A DNA stretch of 64,000 nt from NCBI GenBank assembly GCA_947644545.1, contig CANRZW010000005.1, forward strand, positions 83,205 to 147,204. Direction: 5' to 3'. This stretch comes from an uncultured Lachnospiraceae bacterium. GTDB taxonomy: Bacteria; Bacillota; Clostridia; Lachnospirales; Lachnospiraceae. Both the position numbers and the translations under genes were made by a program. The notes beneath the pieces are model-generated. The model had not been told where the DNA came from. It was given only the letters and a program-made list of their open reading frames with translations, and did not search any database. The first letter of the stretch is position 1. The number at the start of each line of letters is the position of its first letter. Of the stretch, positions 17,284-27,657 are shown piece by piece.

Positions 17284-17922
17284 ATGGAGAAGAAGGAAAA
17301 CGTATTTATTATGGATCATCCGCTGATACAACACAAGATTTCCCATATCAGGGATATCAACACGGGAACCAATGAGTTCCGCAAATGTATCGAGGAGATC
17401 GCGATGCTGATGGGATATGAGGCGCTCAGGGATCTGCCTCTGGAGAACGTGGAGGTGGAGACACCGATCGAGAAGTGCATGACCCCCATGCTGGCGGGCA
17501 AGAAGCTGGCCGTGGTACCGATCTTAAGAGCAGGACTGGGCATGGTCAATGGTATCCTGGCACTGGTGCCCAGCGCGAAGGTGGGACACATTGGACTGTA
17601 CAGAGATCCCGAGACGCATGAACCGCATGAATATTATTGTAAGCTGCCTGAGCCGATCGATTTAAGAACGATCGTGGTGGTTGATCCGATGCTTGCTACG
17701 GGCGGTTCCGGTTCCGAGGCGGTGGACTTTATCAAGCAGCACGGCGGCAAGAATATCAAATTCATGTGCATTATCGCTGCGCCGGAAGGGCTGGAGCGTC
17801 TGAAAAAGGATCATCCGGATATTCAGATCTATGTGGGACATCTGGATCGCTGCCTGAATGAGCACGCTTATATCTGTCCGGGTCTGGGAGATGCCGGAGA
17901 CAGGATTTTTGGTACCAGATAA
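17284..17922 (+). CDS. upp: Uracil phosphoribosyltransferase
   Basis: Upp makes UMP from uracil and PRPP in pyrimidine salvage. The 212-residue protein has all the usual blocks: [14 protein letters not shown] at the N-terminus, the flexible loop [13 protein letters not shown], the PRPP-binding [20 protein letters not shown] near residue 135, and the uracil-binding C-terminus [17 protein letters not shown] chose ATG 17284, preceded by AGAGGA at 7 bases; an upstream in-frame start at 17257 would add nine residues not typical of the family. The divergent gene is the uracil permease, so uptake and salvage are encoded side by side. Confidence 0.96.
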   Translation: MEKKENVFIMDHPLIQHKISHIRDINTGTNEFRKCIEEIAMLMGYEALRDLPLENVEVETPIEKCMTPMLAGKKLAVVPILRAGLGMVNGILALVPSAKVGHIGLYRDPETHEPHEYYCKLPEPIDLRTIVVVDPMLATGGSGSEAVDFIKQHGGKNIKFMCIIAAPEGLERLKKDHPDIQIYVGHLDRCLNEHAYICPGLGDAGDRIFGTR

Positions 17923-17966
17923 GGCAGGTCTGGGGATAAAATGTATGACCGGAGGAAATATTTGTG

Positions 17967-18650
17967 ATGACTGGGAAGGAAGTCTCGAAGATTCGGGACG
18001 TTTTCCGATGTAATAAAATAGCGATCTTGTGTGCTGTCCTGCTGTGTAGTCTTTTGCTCACGGCTTGTAGAGAGGATGAGGAGCTGACGGCGTATCAGGC
18101 GGATATGAGTCTGTTTTTTGAACATATCGCTTCTTACCACGAAGGCATGAATGCGATCGACGCTTCCGCTCCGGATGCGAAGAATCAGCTGCTGTCTTAT
18201 CTGGATCAGCTGGAGGCAGAATTCACCTGGATGGCAGAGCTTACCGTGCCGGACGAGTTCTCGGCAGTGGACAGTCTGGCGGATGAAGCGGACGAGAATA
18301 TGCGTCAGGCGGTGGCGCTTTACCACAGCGCCTATGAGGCGGAAATCTTTGACGAACCGACGGCGCAGGCGGCCAGAGAGTATTATGACAGAGCCAATAT
18401 CCGCATCCAGTATATTATCTCTATCCTGCACGGGGAGATCCCGGAAGGCGAGGGAATCACTTACACGGAGGAGAGCGGCATCCTGGGCGGCGGCTATCTG
18501 AATAAAGAGAAAGAAGAAGACGGGGAAGCCGGTGAAGAGATGCCCGCAGAGACAGGTACAGATGCCGAAACAGAAGACGGGGCGGATAATTTCGATACGG
18601 ATGATACCGTTTTCTATGAGGAACCTGAGGAACCGCAGGCAGAAGAATAA
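17967..18650 (+). CDS. Putative lipoprotein with acidic C-terminal tail
   Basis: A 227-residue predicted lipoprotein. The hydrophobic stretch IAILCAVLLCSLLLTAC ends in a lipobox (LTAC) near residue 34, so the mature protein would be lipid-anchored on the outer face of the membrane. The middle (about residues 45-150) is helical, rich in Ala, Glu and Tyr; the last 50 residues are strongly acidic and low in complexity. I do not recognise the family. ATG 17967 directly follows a GTG in the same frame (17964); GGAGG at 17951-17955 serves either. The gene ends 38 bases before the MetH-like gene. Confidence 0.7.
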   Translation: MTGKEVSKIRDVFRCNKIAILCAVLLCSLLLTACREDEELTAYQADMSLFFEHIASYHEGMNAIDASAPDAKNQLLSYLDQLEAEFTWMAELTVPDEFSAVDSLADEADENMRQAVALYHSAYEAEIFDEPTAQAAREYYDRANIRIQYIISILHGEIPEGEGITYTEESGILGGGYLNKEKEEDGEAGEEMPAETGTDAETEDGADNFDTDDTVFYEEPEEPQAEE

Positions 18651-18688
18651 TGCGCCGTCATTTTCAACACAGGAGAGTACATTAGCGA

Positions 18689-21187
18689 ATGAAGAAACAG
18701 GAATTTCAAGCATTGCTCAAAGAAAAGCCCCTTTTGCTGGATGGAGCAACAGGGTCGAACCTGCAGCAGAAGGGAATGCCTACGGGGGTATGCCCGGAGA
18801 AATGGATTCTGGAGAACAGGGAGATTCTGATAAGACTTCAGCAGGATTTCGTGGATGCAGGTTCCAATATCGTGTATGCACCCACGTTTACGGCCAACCG
18901 TATCAAACTGGCGGAGTACGGACTGGAAGAGCAGGTACGCCGGCTCAACCACGATCTGGTGGCATTGTCTAAGGAAGCCGTCGGGGACAGAGCGCTGGTG
19001 GCGGGAGATATTACCATGACAAGCGCACAGCTGGCGCCGATGGGAACTCTCGATTTTGAAGAATTAATCAATGTCTATAAGGAGCAGATCACTTATCTGG
19101 CACAGGCCGGGGTGGATCTTCTGGTGGTGGAGACGATGATGAGCCTGCAGGAGACCAGGGCGGCCCTGATCGCAGCGAAAGAAGTCTGTGATCTGCCGGT
19201 GATGGCTACCATGACCTTTGAGTCGGACGGCAGGACCTTGTACGGAACCGATGCGGTGACGGCGGCGGTGACGCTGGAGAGCCTGGGCGCCGATGCGGTG
19301 GGAACCAACTGTTCTACGGGTCCTGATAAAATGGCGGATATCATCCGCCGGATGGCCGAGGTGACCTCCATACCGATCATCGCCAAGCCCAACGCCGGGC
19401 TGCCTTCCCTTGACCGGAACAAAAACACGGTCTATGACATGGAGCCGGCCGCTTTTGGCGAGAGCATGAAGGAACTCGTGGAAGCCGGCGCTTCCATCGT
19501 GGGTGGCTGCTGCGGAACGACACCCGCTCATATCCGGGCGCTGAAGGAAGCGGTAGGCGTCATGCATCTGACACCCCGTCATAAACCGGAGAAGCGTTTC
19601 CTGACAAGCGAACGGCAGACGGTGGCCTTCGGTCTGGATGATAACTTTCTTATCGTCGGGGAGCGGATCAACCCAACCGGCAAGAAGAAGCTGCAGGAAC
19701 AGCTGCGGGCCGGTTCCATGGAGATGGTGGCCGATTTCGCCGAAGAACAGGAAGCCTGCGGTGCGGGTATTCTGGATATCAATATGGGGATGGGCGGCAT
19801 TGACGAGAAGTCGATGATGTTAAAGTCCATCGAGACTGTGGGGGGAATCACGAATCTTCCCCTTTCGCTGGATTCCAGCCATGTGGACGTGCTGGAAGCG
19901 GCGCTTCGCAGGTATCCCGGCCGGGCGCTGATCAATTCCATCTCTTATGAAAAGGCTAAAGTGGACGCGCTGTTACCGATTGCAAAGAAGTACGGTGCCA
20001 TGTTCGTTCTTCTGCCGCTGTCGGATGCGGGCCTGCCGGACAGTCTGCAGGAGAAGATCGATATTATAGAGAAGATACAGGAACGGGCCTACGCTCTTGG
20101 TATGGATAAAGAGGATATCGTGGTGGACGGTCTGGTAACCACGGTGGGCGCTAACAGGAAGGCGGCCCTGGAAACATTGGAGACGATCCGCTATTGCAAG
20201 GAAAGAGGACTGGCAACGATCTGCGGCCTTTCCAATATTTCCTTCGGCCTGCCGGAGCGCAGCTTTGTCAACACCACCTTCCTGACCATGGCGATCCAGG
20301 CCGGTCTGACTATGGCCATCGCCAATCCGTCGCAGGAACTGCTTGTCAGCTGTGCCTTCGCTTCGGATCTCCTCCTTGGGAAAAAGGAGGCCGATCTGCG
20401 CTATATTCAGCTGATGGATGCGGTGAAAGCCAAACGGGAGGCGCTTGGATGCGTCCGGACGCAGAACACCGGCATACGTATTCGGCAGACAGCGGCCGGT
20501 CCGGCACAGGCCGGTACCATTAAGGACAAGCTGTATGCCGACGTACTGAAAGGCAGCGGCAGCGTTATTGTGGAGGATACGAAGCAGGCGCTGGAGGAGG
20601 GTCATGCGGCGAAAGCGATCCTGGACGATATCTTACTGCCGGCCATCAATGAGGTGGGAGAACTTTTTGACAAGGGAAAATATTTCCTGCCCCAGCTGAT
20701 CGCCAGCGCGGAAGCCATGAAAGCCTCCATAGAGTATCTGGAGCCTGTTTTGGCAAAAGATCGTTCCGATCAGGAGATGGCTACGGTGGTGATCGCTACC
20801 GTGGAAGGCGATATTCATGACATCGGCAAGAACCTGGTGGCGCTGATGCTCAAGAATTACGGTTTTCGGGTGATCGATCTGGGGAAGGACGTACCGAAAG
20901 AGAAAATCATCGAGGCGGCAAAAGAACATCATGCGCAGGTGATCGCACTGTCAGCGCTGATGACGACTACCATGCAGCAGATGCAGCATGTGATCGATTA
21001 TGCCAGAGAACAGCAGATAGATGCCAAGATCATTGTGGGCGGCGCCGTGATCACCCAGGAATATGCGGATGAGATCGGTGCGGACGGATATTCCAGGGAT
21101 GCCGCGGATGCCGTAAAGCTGACGAAACGAATCTTGTTCTCCGATACGGAACAACGGCAGGATATGGCCGGCAGCTGCTGTCAATGA
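18689..21187 (+). CDS. metH: MetH-like cobalamin-dependent methionine synthase lacking the reactivation domain
   Basis: An 832-residue multidomain corrinoid methyltransferase. Residues 1-290 are the homocysteine-binding barrel, with zinc cysteines in GTNCSTG and GGCCGTTP. About 310-560 is the pterin-binding (methyl-THF) barrel starting ERINPTGKK, with DINMGMGG. About 600-690 is the helical cap, and from about 695 comes the B12-binding domain with the DxHxxG signature in EGDIHDIGKN and a later GGAVITQ. Compared with the about 1200-residue Escherichia coli MetH the SAM-binding reactivation domain is absent; clostridial genomes often encode it as a separate protein, which is not in this window. 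A 38-base gap from the lipoprotein and 40 bases to ilvB suggest cotranscription. Confidence 0.88.
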   Translation: MKKQEFQALLKEKPLLLDGATGSNLQQKGMPTGVCPEKWILENREILIRLQQDFVDAGSNIVYAPTFTANRIKLAEYGLEEQVRRLNHDLVALSKEAVGDRALVAGDITMTSAQLAPMGTLDFEELINVYKEQITYLAQAGVDLLVVETMMSLQETRAALIAAKEVCDLPVMATMTFESDGRTLYGTDAVTAAVTLESLGADAVGTNCSTGPDKMADIIRRMAEVTSIPIIAKPNAGLPSLDRNKNTVYDMEPAAFGESMKELVEAGASIVGGCCGTTPAHIRALKEAVGVMHLTPRHKPEKRFLTSERQTVAFGLDDNFLIVGERINPTGKKKLQEQLRAGSMEMVADFAEEQEACGAGILDINMGMGGIDEKSMMLKSIETVGGITNLPLSLDSSHVDVLEAALRRYPGRALINSISYEKAKVDALLPIAKKYGAMFVLLPLSDAGLPDSLQEKIDIIEKIQERAYALGMDKEDIVVDGLVTTVGANRKAALETLETIRYCKERGLATICGLSNISFGLPERSFVNTTFLTMAIQAGLTMAIANPSQELLVSCAFASDLLLGKKEADLRYIQLMDAVKAKREALGCVRTQNTGIRIRQTAAGPAQAGTIKDKLYADVLKGSGSVIVEDTKQALEEGHAAKAILDDILLPAINEVGELFDKGKYFLPQLIASAEAMKASIEYLEPVLAKDRSDQEMATVVIATVEGDIHDIGKNLVALMLKNYGFRVIDLGKDVPKEKIIEAAKEHHAQVIALSALMTTTMQQMQHVIDYAREQQIDAKIIVGGAVITQEYADEIGADGYSRDAADAVKLTKRILFSDTEQRQDMAGSCCQ

Positions 21188-21227
21188 GGAAGATGATTCT
21201 ATAAATGAAGAAAAGGGAGAGTGGACT

Positions 21228-22844
21228 ATGTTAGGTGCAGACGCGATCGTAAAATGTCTGGAAGAAGAAGGTGTAAAGTATGTATTCGGTTATCCGGGGG
21301 TGGCCATATGCCCTTTCTACAACAGTATCCTAAATTCCCCGGTTGAGACGATATTAATCCGCACGGAGCAGAATGCCGCACATGCGGCCAGCGGTTTTGC
21401 CCGGGTGACGGGACAGGTGGGCGTTTGTGCCGTTACATCCGGTCCCGGCGCCACGAATGTGATCACCGGCATCGCGACGGCTTTTGCGGACAGCATACCG
21501 CTTGTATGCATCACGGGACAGGTGAACAGCGAACTGATCGGTTCCGATGTGTTCCAGGAGGCGGATATCACCGGTGCGGTGGAGTCTTTTGTCAAATACA
21601 GCTATCTGGTCAAAGATGCGGCCGAGATACCGCGGATCTTCAAGGAGGCGTTTTACATCGCCAATTCCGGCAGGAAAGGACCGGTGCTTATCGATGTACC
21701 CATCGACATCCAGAATGCGGTTGTGGGTAAGTTCAAGTATCCGGAAGAGGTCAGCCTGCGCACCTATAAGCCGACCATCAAGGGACATGCGGTACAGATT
21801 CAGAAGGTGGTTAAGGAACTGTCCAAAGCGAAACGCCCGATCATCTGTGTGGGCGGTGGAGTGCTTTTAAGTGAAGCCGTAACGGAATTCAGGTCTTTCG
21901 TGGACAAACACCGGGTGCCGGTAGTTTCCACGATGATGGGCATCAGCGTCATGCCCACCAGACATCCGTTGTATTACGGTATGGTTGGGAATAACGGACA
22001 TCCCTATGCCAACCGGGCCATGAACGAATCGGATCTGCTCATCATGGTGGGCGCCAGAGTGGCGGACCGGGCGATCAGCCAGCCGGATCTGATTACGGAA
22101 AACAAAGTACTGGTACATATCGATGTGGATCCTGCGGAGATCGGTAAGAATGTAGGACCTACCATCCCTTTGGTGGGTGACGCAAAGCATATTTTTGAAG
22201 ATTTTAACAGGGAATCTTTTGTCTGCGAACATGAGGAATGGATCGGTACGCTGGATGCCTACCGCGCCGGCATGGCACGGGTGCGGAAACCCGATCCGGC
22301 TTATGTGGATCCGGCCGAATTTATCCGGATGCTTTCGGAGGCCATGGAGGAGGATGCTGTCTACGTGGCGGATGTAGGTCAAAACCAGATCTGGTCCTGC
22401 AATTATCACGTAGTCAAAAACGGACGCTTCCTGACCACGGGCGGCATGGGAACCATGGGCTATTCCATTCCGGCGGCTATGGGCGCCAAGCTGGCAGCGC
22501 CGGACAAACAGGTGGTGGCCGTATGCGGCGACGGTTCGTTCCAGATGTCCATGATGGAACTGGCAACCATGCGGCAGTTCCATGTGCCGGTGAAGATCAT
22601 CGTGCTCAAGAATAATTACCTCGGCATGGTAAGAGAATTCCAGCATTATACTTATAAAGACAATTATTCCGTGGTGGACCTGTCGGGAAGCCCGGATCTG
22701 GAAAAGCTGACTTCGGCCTATGACATGAAATTTATGCGGCTGCATACGATGGAGCGCGCTAAGGAGACGATCGAAGAATTTCTGGCGAAAGATGAGTCTG
22801 TGCTGTTAGAGTGTATCATCGACCCGATGGATCTGGTAAAATAG
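21228..22844 (+). CDS. ilvB: Acetolactate synthase large subunit
   Basis: A thiamine-diphosphate enzyme of 538 residues that joins two pyruvates, or pyruvate and 2-oxobutyrate, at the entry to branched-chain amino-acid synthesis. It has the catalytic Glu in IRTEQNAAHAASGFAR near residue 48, TSGPGATNVITGIATAFADSIP, a central FAD-type domain, and the TPP/Mg motif GDGSFQMSMMELATM with NN about 25 residues on. The first conserved block reads YPGVAICPFY where most enzymes have YPGGAVLP. The length is about 30 residues shorter than the typical enzyme. Two ACT-domain regulatory-subunit genes follow, supporting the anabolic form rather than the catabolic AlsS type. Confidence 0.92.
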   Translation: MLGADAIVKCLEEEGVKYVFGYPGVAICPFYNSILNSPVETILIRTEQNAAHAASGFARVTGQVGVCAVTSGPGATNVITGIATAFADSIPLVCITGQVNSELIGSDVFQEADITGAVESFVKYSYLVKDAAEIPRIFKEAFYIANSGRKGPVLIDVPIDIQNAVVGKFKYPEEVSLRTYKPTIKGHAVQIQKVVKELSKAKRPIICVGGGVLLSEAVTEFRSFVDKHRVPVVSTMMGISVMPTRHPLYYGMVGNNGHPYANRAMNESDLLIMVGARVADRAISQPDLITENKVLVHIDVDPAEIGKNVGPTIPLVGDAKHIFEDFNRESFVCEHEEWIGTLDAYRAGMARVRKPDPAYVDPAEFIRMLSEAMEEDAVYVADVGQNQIWSCNYHVVKNGRFLTTGGMGTMGYSIPAAMGAKLAAPDKQVVAVCGDGSFQMSMMELATMRQFHVPVKIIVLKNNYLGMVREFQHYTYKDNYSVVDLSGSPDLEKLTSAYDMKFMRLHTMERAKETIEEFLAKDESVLLECIIDPMDLVK

Positions 22845-22925
22845 CCAAGTATCGGGAACCGTTGCGTTTTAAGCAGATAAGGATGAAAGAGCGGCAATAT
22901 ATGCGCGTAGAAATGGGGATGGAAG

Positions 22926-23414
22926 ATGAAGAAAATATATTCGGTTTTGGTGGAAAACAGATCCGGTGTTCTCTGCAAGGTGTCCGGACTTTTTTCCAGA
23001 AGATCTTTTAATATTGACAGTCTGGCGGTGGGAGAGACCGACGATCCCACAACTTCCTGTATGACAATTGTCAGCAGCGGCGACGAGCGGACGCTGGAGC
23101 AGATCGAGAAACAGCTGAATAAGAAGCTGGATGTCTTCAAGGTAAAGACCTTTGACGAGACAGCCAGCATCAGCAGGGAATTGATGTTAATGAAGGTCAA
23201 ATATAACAAGGGCAATCGTCGGGATATCATGGAGACGTGCGAGATCATGAAAGCGCAGATCGTGGATATGTCCAGGAAGACGATGATCATTCAGATTTGT
23301 GACGTGCCGGAGCGGATCCAGCTGTTCATCGGCATGATGCAGTCGATCAGTATCGTGGAAGTGGCGCGTACCGGGACATTGGCACTGCAGAAATGCCTGG
23401 AAACGGATAATTAG
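22926..23414 (+). CDS. ilvN: Acetolactate synthase regulatory subunit, copy 1
   Basis: A 162-residue IlvN/IlvH-type subunit with an N-terminal ACT domain (about residues 3-75) and the ALS-specific C-terminal domain. The valine-site region reads ENRSGVLCKVSGLFSRRSFNIDSL, followed by ETDDPTTSCMTI, which is closer to enterobacterial IlvH (TDDPTLSRMTI) than is copy 2. It ends KIVEVART-like in the form SIVEVARTGTLALQKCL. The subunit stimulates IlvB and usually confers feedback inhibition by valine. It begins 82 bases after ilvB and is followed, after an internal promoter, by a second paralogue. Confidence 0.9.
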   Translation: MKKIYSVLVENRSGVLCKVSGLFSRRSFNIDSLAVGETDDPTTSCMTIVSSGDERTLEQIEKQLNKKLDVFKVKTFDETASISRELMLMKVKYNKGNRRDIMETCEIMKAQIVDMSRKTMIIQICDVPERIQLFIGMMQSISIVEVARTGTLALQKCLETDN

Positions 23415-23440
23415 TAGTAAACTCTAAGAAACAACAGTTA

Positions 23441-23469
23441 TTGACTTTTGTCTGGTAAATTGTTAAAAT
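23441..23469 (+). promoter_or_regulatory. Internal promoter ahead of the second ilvN copy
   Basis: TTGACT at 23441-23446 and TAAAAT at 23464-23469, spacer 17 bases, in the 105-base gap between the two regulatory-subunit genes. It would drive ilvN copy 2 and ilvC apart from ilvB and copy 1. Confidence 0.7.
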
Positions 23470-23480
23470 AATGGACAGCG

Positions 23481-23501
23481 TGTGACAGGTAAGTTGTCAC
23501 A
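23481..23501 (+). promoter_or_regulatory. Inverted repeat at the start of the ilvN2-ilvC transcript
   Basis: TGTGACA (23481-23487) and TGTCACA (23495-23501) form a perfect 7-base inverted repeat with a 7-base centre, about five bases after the predicted transcription start. It can be either an operator or a 5' RNA hairpin. The ribosome binding site GGAAAGG follows a few bases later, so an RNA hairpin would not cover it. Confidence 0.5.
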
Positions 23502-23519
23502 GGCGGAAAGGTTTACTTT

Positions 23520-24020
23520 ATGCAGAAAAAAGTATTTCAGTTATTAGTGGATAATACCTCCGGTGTGCTCAGCCGGATCGCAGGACTTTTTTCCAGGCGG
23601 GGCTATAACATCGACAGCATCACGGCGGGCGGGACTGCGGATGAGCGGTTTACCCGTATCACGATCGTCACATCGGGAGACGACGAGATCCTGGATCAGA
23701 TCGAGAAACAGGTGGCGAAGCTGATCGATGTGCGGGATATCAAGGAATTAAAGCCGAGTGACAGCGTATACAGGGAACTTGTGATGATCAAGGTCAAGAC
23801 TTCCGAGAAGGAGCGGCAGGGCGTGATCGCCATCGCCGATATCTTCCGGGCGAAGATCATCGATGTGGCGCCCGAAAGCCTGGTGATCGAGCTGACCGGT
23901 ACGCAGGATAAGGTGGGAGCCTTCATCAATCTGCTGGAAAGCTATGAGATCCTGGAGCTTGCCAGAACCGGTATTACGGGGCTGGGACGAGGCATCGAGA
24001 ACGTGACGTATTTGGAGTAG
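23520..24020 (+). CDS. Acetolactate synthase regulatory subunit, copy 2
   Basis: A 166-residue IlvN/IlvH homologue adjacent to the first copy. It has the ACT-domain block DNTSGVLSRIAGLFSRRGYNIDSI and then AGGTADERFTRITIVTSGDDEILDQIEKQVAKLIDV; the TDDP motif of copy 1 is replaced by TADERF. The C-terminal domain (YRELVMIKVK ... ELARTGITGLGRG) is intact. The two proteins share the scaffold but differ throughout, so the duplication is old. It has its own promoter and is linked to ilvC. Which of the two binds IlvB, and whether they differ in valine sensitivity, cannot be read from sequence. Confidence 0.9.
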   Translation: MQKKVFQLLVDNTSGVLSRIAGLFSRRGYNIDSITAGGTADERFTRITIVTSGDDEILDQIEKQVAKLIDVRDIKELKPSDSVYRELVMIKVKTSEKERQGVIAIADIFRAKIIDVAPESLVIELTGTQDKVGAFINLLESYEILELARTGITGLGRGIENVTYLE

Positions 24021-24094
24021 GATGCTGCGGATCAAACAGTACGATATAAGGCAGTGCGCCCATCTTATGACGGACGCATAGCCGGTAATTATAA

Positions 24095-25135
<1,041 letters not shown>

Positions 25136-25151
25136 TCAGTCGGAGACAGAC

Positions 25152-25715
25152 ATGCAGGCCAAAACCAATGTGGATCAGATGTTGGCGGAAAGTTTTAAGA
25201 ATCTGGCGCTCAGAATGCCGATCGATAAGATAACGATCAGGCAAATTACGGACGGCGCCGGTGTGATCAGACCTACCTTTTACAATCACTTCCAGGACAA
25301 GTACGAGTTGTTGGAATGGATTATCTGTACGGAGATCATAGATCCGGTAAGGACGCTGATGCAGTCAGGGAATCTGAAGGACAGTATGGTACAGATCTTC
25401 TGTCATATGCAGCAGGACAAGAAATTCTACAAGAAGGTGTCCCGGCTGGAAGGACAGCATTCCTGTGAACGGATTGCCAGGAAGTTCATTATGGAGATTC
25501 TCTTTACTGTCATCAATGAGAAGGCCAGTGAGCAGAAGTTGGCCAGGAGGGGTCTGACGGTCGGTATGGTAGCGGAGTACTATGCACAGTGTATGGCTTT
25601 TGTTGTCATCCAGTGGACGAAGATGGATATGAGCCTGACGCCGGAACAGATGGCAGATCTTTTTGAATACATTACGACTCATTCCATGGATGATGTGATA
25701 GCCAAGATGAGTTGA
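25152..25715 (+). CDS. TetR/AcrR-family regulator (DhaS-like C-terminal type)
   Basis: A 187-residue TetR-family protein. The N-terminal helix-turn-helix is clear: AESFKNLALRMPIDKITIRQITDGAGV followed by RPTFYNHFQDKYELLEWI (about residues 9-58). The rest resembles the TetR_C_8 / DhaS type of ligand domain, with YYAQCMAFVVIQWTKMDM near residue 150. It lies immediately after ilvC in the same direction and is followed by a terminator, so it could regulate the ilv genes; the ligand and target are unknown. Confidence 0.85.
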   Translation: MQAKTNVDQMLAESFKNLALRMPIDKITIRQITDGAGVIRPTFYNHFQDKYELLEWIICTEIIDPVRTLMQSGNLKDSMVQIFCHMQQDKKFYKKVSRLEGQHSCERIARKFIMEILFTVINEKASEQKLARRGLTVGMVAEYYAQCMAFVVIQWTKMDMSLTPEQMADLFEYITTHSMDDVIAKMS

Positions 25716-25720
25716 CAGCG

Positions 25721-25756
25721 GGGCTTGTCTGGGATTTCCGGATAAGCCCTGTTTTC
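25721..25756 (+). terminator. Terminator after the TetR-family gene
   Basis: GGGCTTGTC at 25721-25729 and GGATAAGCCC at about 25740-25749 form a hairpin with one mismatch, followed by TGTTTTC. It closes the ilv transcription unit before leuC. Confidence 0.6.
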
Positions 25757-25795
25757 TGGATATATGTGTGTATATATGTGTGCAGGACAAAGAGC

Positions 25796-25826
25796 GTTTG
25801 CGCCGGGTGCGGCGCGCAGCGCAAAC
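25796..25826 (+). promoter_or_regulatory. Stem-loop in the leuC leader
   Basis: GTTTGCGC at 25796-25803 pairs exactly with GCGCAAAC at 25819-25826 around a 15-base GC-rich loop, 30 bases before the leuC start. No leucine-rich leader peptide or T-box sequence is visible, so the role (attenuation, mRNA stability) is unassigned. Confidence 0.4.
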
Positions 25827-25856
25827 AGGTAAATAACAGGTAAGGAGAACGGGATT

Positions 25857-27122
25857 ATGGGAATGACAATGACACAGAAAATTCTGGCGGCTCATGCGGG
25901 ATTAGACCGTGTGGAAGCGGGACAGCTGATCGAAGCCGATCTGGATCTGGTGCTGGGAAATGATATCACAAGCCCGGTTGCCATTAAGGAAATGGAGAAG
26001 ATGAATGTGGACGGTGTGTTCCACAAGGATAAGATCGCGCTTGTGCCGGATCATTTCGTGCCGAATAAGGATATTAAATCGGCGGAGCACTGTAAATGTG
26101 TGAGAGAATTTGCGAGGCGCAATGAGATCACCAATTATTTTGAAGTGGGTGAGATGGGAATTGAACACGCCCTTTTACCGGAAAAAGGATTGACGGTTGC
26201 GGGAGACGTGATCATCGGTGCGGATTCTCACACCTGCACCTACGGGGCGCTGGGCGCCTTCTCTACAGGCGTAGGCAGTACGGATATGGCGGCCGGTATG
26301 GCTACCGGCAAGGCCTGGTTCAAAGTTCCTTCCGCCATCAAATTCAATCTGGTGGGCAAACCGGCAAAGTGGGTGAGCGGTAAAGACGTGATCCTGCATA
26401 TCATCGGGATGATCGGTGTGGACGGTGCGCTGTATAAATCCATGGAATTTGTGGGAGAGGGTATCCGGAATCTGTCCATGGATGACCGTTTCACCATTGC
26501 CAATATGGCGATCGAGGCGGGCGGCAAGAACGGGATCTTCCCGGTGGATGAATTGGCTGTTGCCTACATGAAGGAACATTCCACGAAAGAATATAAGATT
26601 TACGTGGCTGATGAGGACGCGGTATATGACGAGGAATATACGATCGATTTGAGTACATTGCGGCCGACCATTGCGTTCCCGCATCTTCCGGAGAACACGA
26701 AGACGATCGACGAGATCAGCGAAGATATTGAGATCGACCAGGTAGTGATCGGTTCCTGTACCAACGGTCGGCTGGACGATCTGCGGATTGCCGCCGAAGT
26801 TTTGCAGGGCAGACATGTGGCGCCGGGAATGCGCTGTATCGTGATCCCTGCGACGCAGGCGATCTATTTGCAGGCTATGGAGGAAGGCCTGTTAAAGACC
26901 TTTATCGAAGCCGGCGCAATCGTCAGTACGCCTACCTGCGGGCCCTGCCTTGGCGGTTATATGGGCATCCTGGCGGAAGGGGAGAGATGCGTCTCCACTA
27001 CCAACCGCAATTTCGTCGGACGTATGGGACATGTCAATTCCGAGATTTATCTGGCGAGCCCGGCGGTAGCGGCGGCAAGCGCAGTGGCCGGGACAATTTC
27101 CTGTCCCTGCAGACTGGCATAA
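25857..27122 (+). CDS. leuC: 3-isopropylmalate dehydratase large subunit
   Basis: LeuC is the iron-sulfur subunit of isopropylmalate isomerase in leucine synthesis. At 421 residues it is the shorter archaeal/clostridial-type form. Cluster cysteines are seen in VIGSCTNGR (about residue 302) and in [13 protein letters not shown] (about 360-372). The [23 protein letters not shown] block near residue 120 is the substrate/aconitase signature. AAGGAGAA lies 8 bases before the ATG. leuD follows after 43 bases. leuA and leuB are not in the window. Confidence 0.94.
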   Translation: MGMTMTQKILAAHAGLDRVEAGQLIEADLDLVLGNDITSPVAIKEMEKMNVDGVFHKDKIALVPDHFVPNKDIKSAEHCKCVREFARRNEITNYFEVGEMGIEHALLPEKGLTVAGDVIIGADSHTCTYGALGAFSTGVGSTDMAAGMATGKAWFKVPSAIKFNLVGKPAKWVSGKDVILHIIGMIGVDGALYKSMEFVGEGIRNLSMDDRFTIANMAIEAGGKNGIFPVDELAVAYMKEHSTKEYKIYVADEDAVYDEEYTIDLSTLRPTIAFPHLPENTKTIDEISEDIEIDQVVIGSCTNGRLDDLRIAAEVLQGRHVAPGMRCIVIPATQAIYLQAMEEGLLKTFIEAGAIVSTPTCGPCLGGYMGILAEGERCVSTTNRNFVGRMGHVNSEIYLASPAVAAASAVAGTISCPCRLA

Positions 27123-27165
27123 AATAACAGCAGTAAGATGCACTTATGGAAACGGAGGTAGGATC

Positions 27166-27654
27166 ATGCAAGCAGCAAAAGGAACTGTTTTTAAATATGG
27201 AGACAATGTGGATACGGATGTCATTATTCCGGCACGGTATCTGAATTCTTCCGATCCGGCAGAACTGGCGACACATTGTATGGAAGATATCGATCAGGAA
27301 TTTATTCATAAAGTCAACAAGGGGGATATCATCGTGGCAACCAGGAATTTCGGCTGCGGTTCTTCGAGAGAGCACGCACCGATCGCCATCAAAGCCGCCG
27401 GGGTAAGCTGTGTTATCGCCGAGACTTTTGCCAGGATCTTCTATCGGAATGCGATCAATATCGGCCTGCCGATCATCGAATGCCCGGAAGCCGCCCAGGC
27501 GATCGAAGCAGGCGATATCGTTGAGGTGAATTTCGACACCGGTGTGATCACGGATGTGACGAAAGGTACGAACTATAAAGGGCAGGCTTTCCCGGAATTT
27601 ATGCAGAAGATTATTGCCGCGGAAGGACTTGTGAATTATATCAATCAGAAATAA
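27166..27654 (+). CDS. leuD: 3-isopropylmalate dehydratase small subunit
   Basis: A 162-residue swivel-domain subunit that completes isopropylmalate isomerase with LeuC. It opens with [22 protein letters not shown] and carries the active-site loop [19 protein letters not shown] near residue 65, followed by [17 protein letters not shown], all standard. The short length matches the LeuC form found here. ACGGAGG precedes the ATG. Strong hairpins follow the stop codon. Confidence 0.95.
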   Translation: MQAAKGTVFKYGDNVDTDVIIPARYLNSSDPAELATHCMEDIDQEFIHKVNKGDIIVATRNFGCGSSREHAPIAIKAAGVSCVIAETFARIFYRNAINIGLPIIECPEAAQAIEAGDIVEVNFDTGVITDVTKGTNYKGQAFPEFMQKIIAAEGLVNYINQK

Positions 27655-27657
27655 TCC

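Noticed and set aside
18651..18688. SAM or B12 riboswitch before metH
   Set aside because: Only 38 bases separate the genes, far too few for a riboswitch, and no conserved motif is present.
23481..23501. CRP/FNR-type site (TGTGA...TCACA) ahead of ilvN copy 2
   Set aside because: The half-sites are spaced 11 bases apart between TGTGA and TCACA instead of 6, and the place is downstream of the start site; treated as an unassigned inverted repeat.
25750..25856. Leucine T-box or leader-peptide attenuator before leuC
   Set aside because: No T-box core sequence and no short frame with consecutive leucine codons were seen; only a simple stem-loop.
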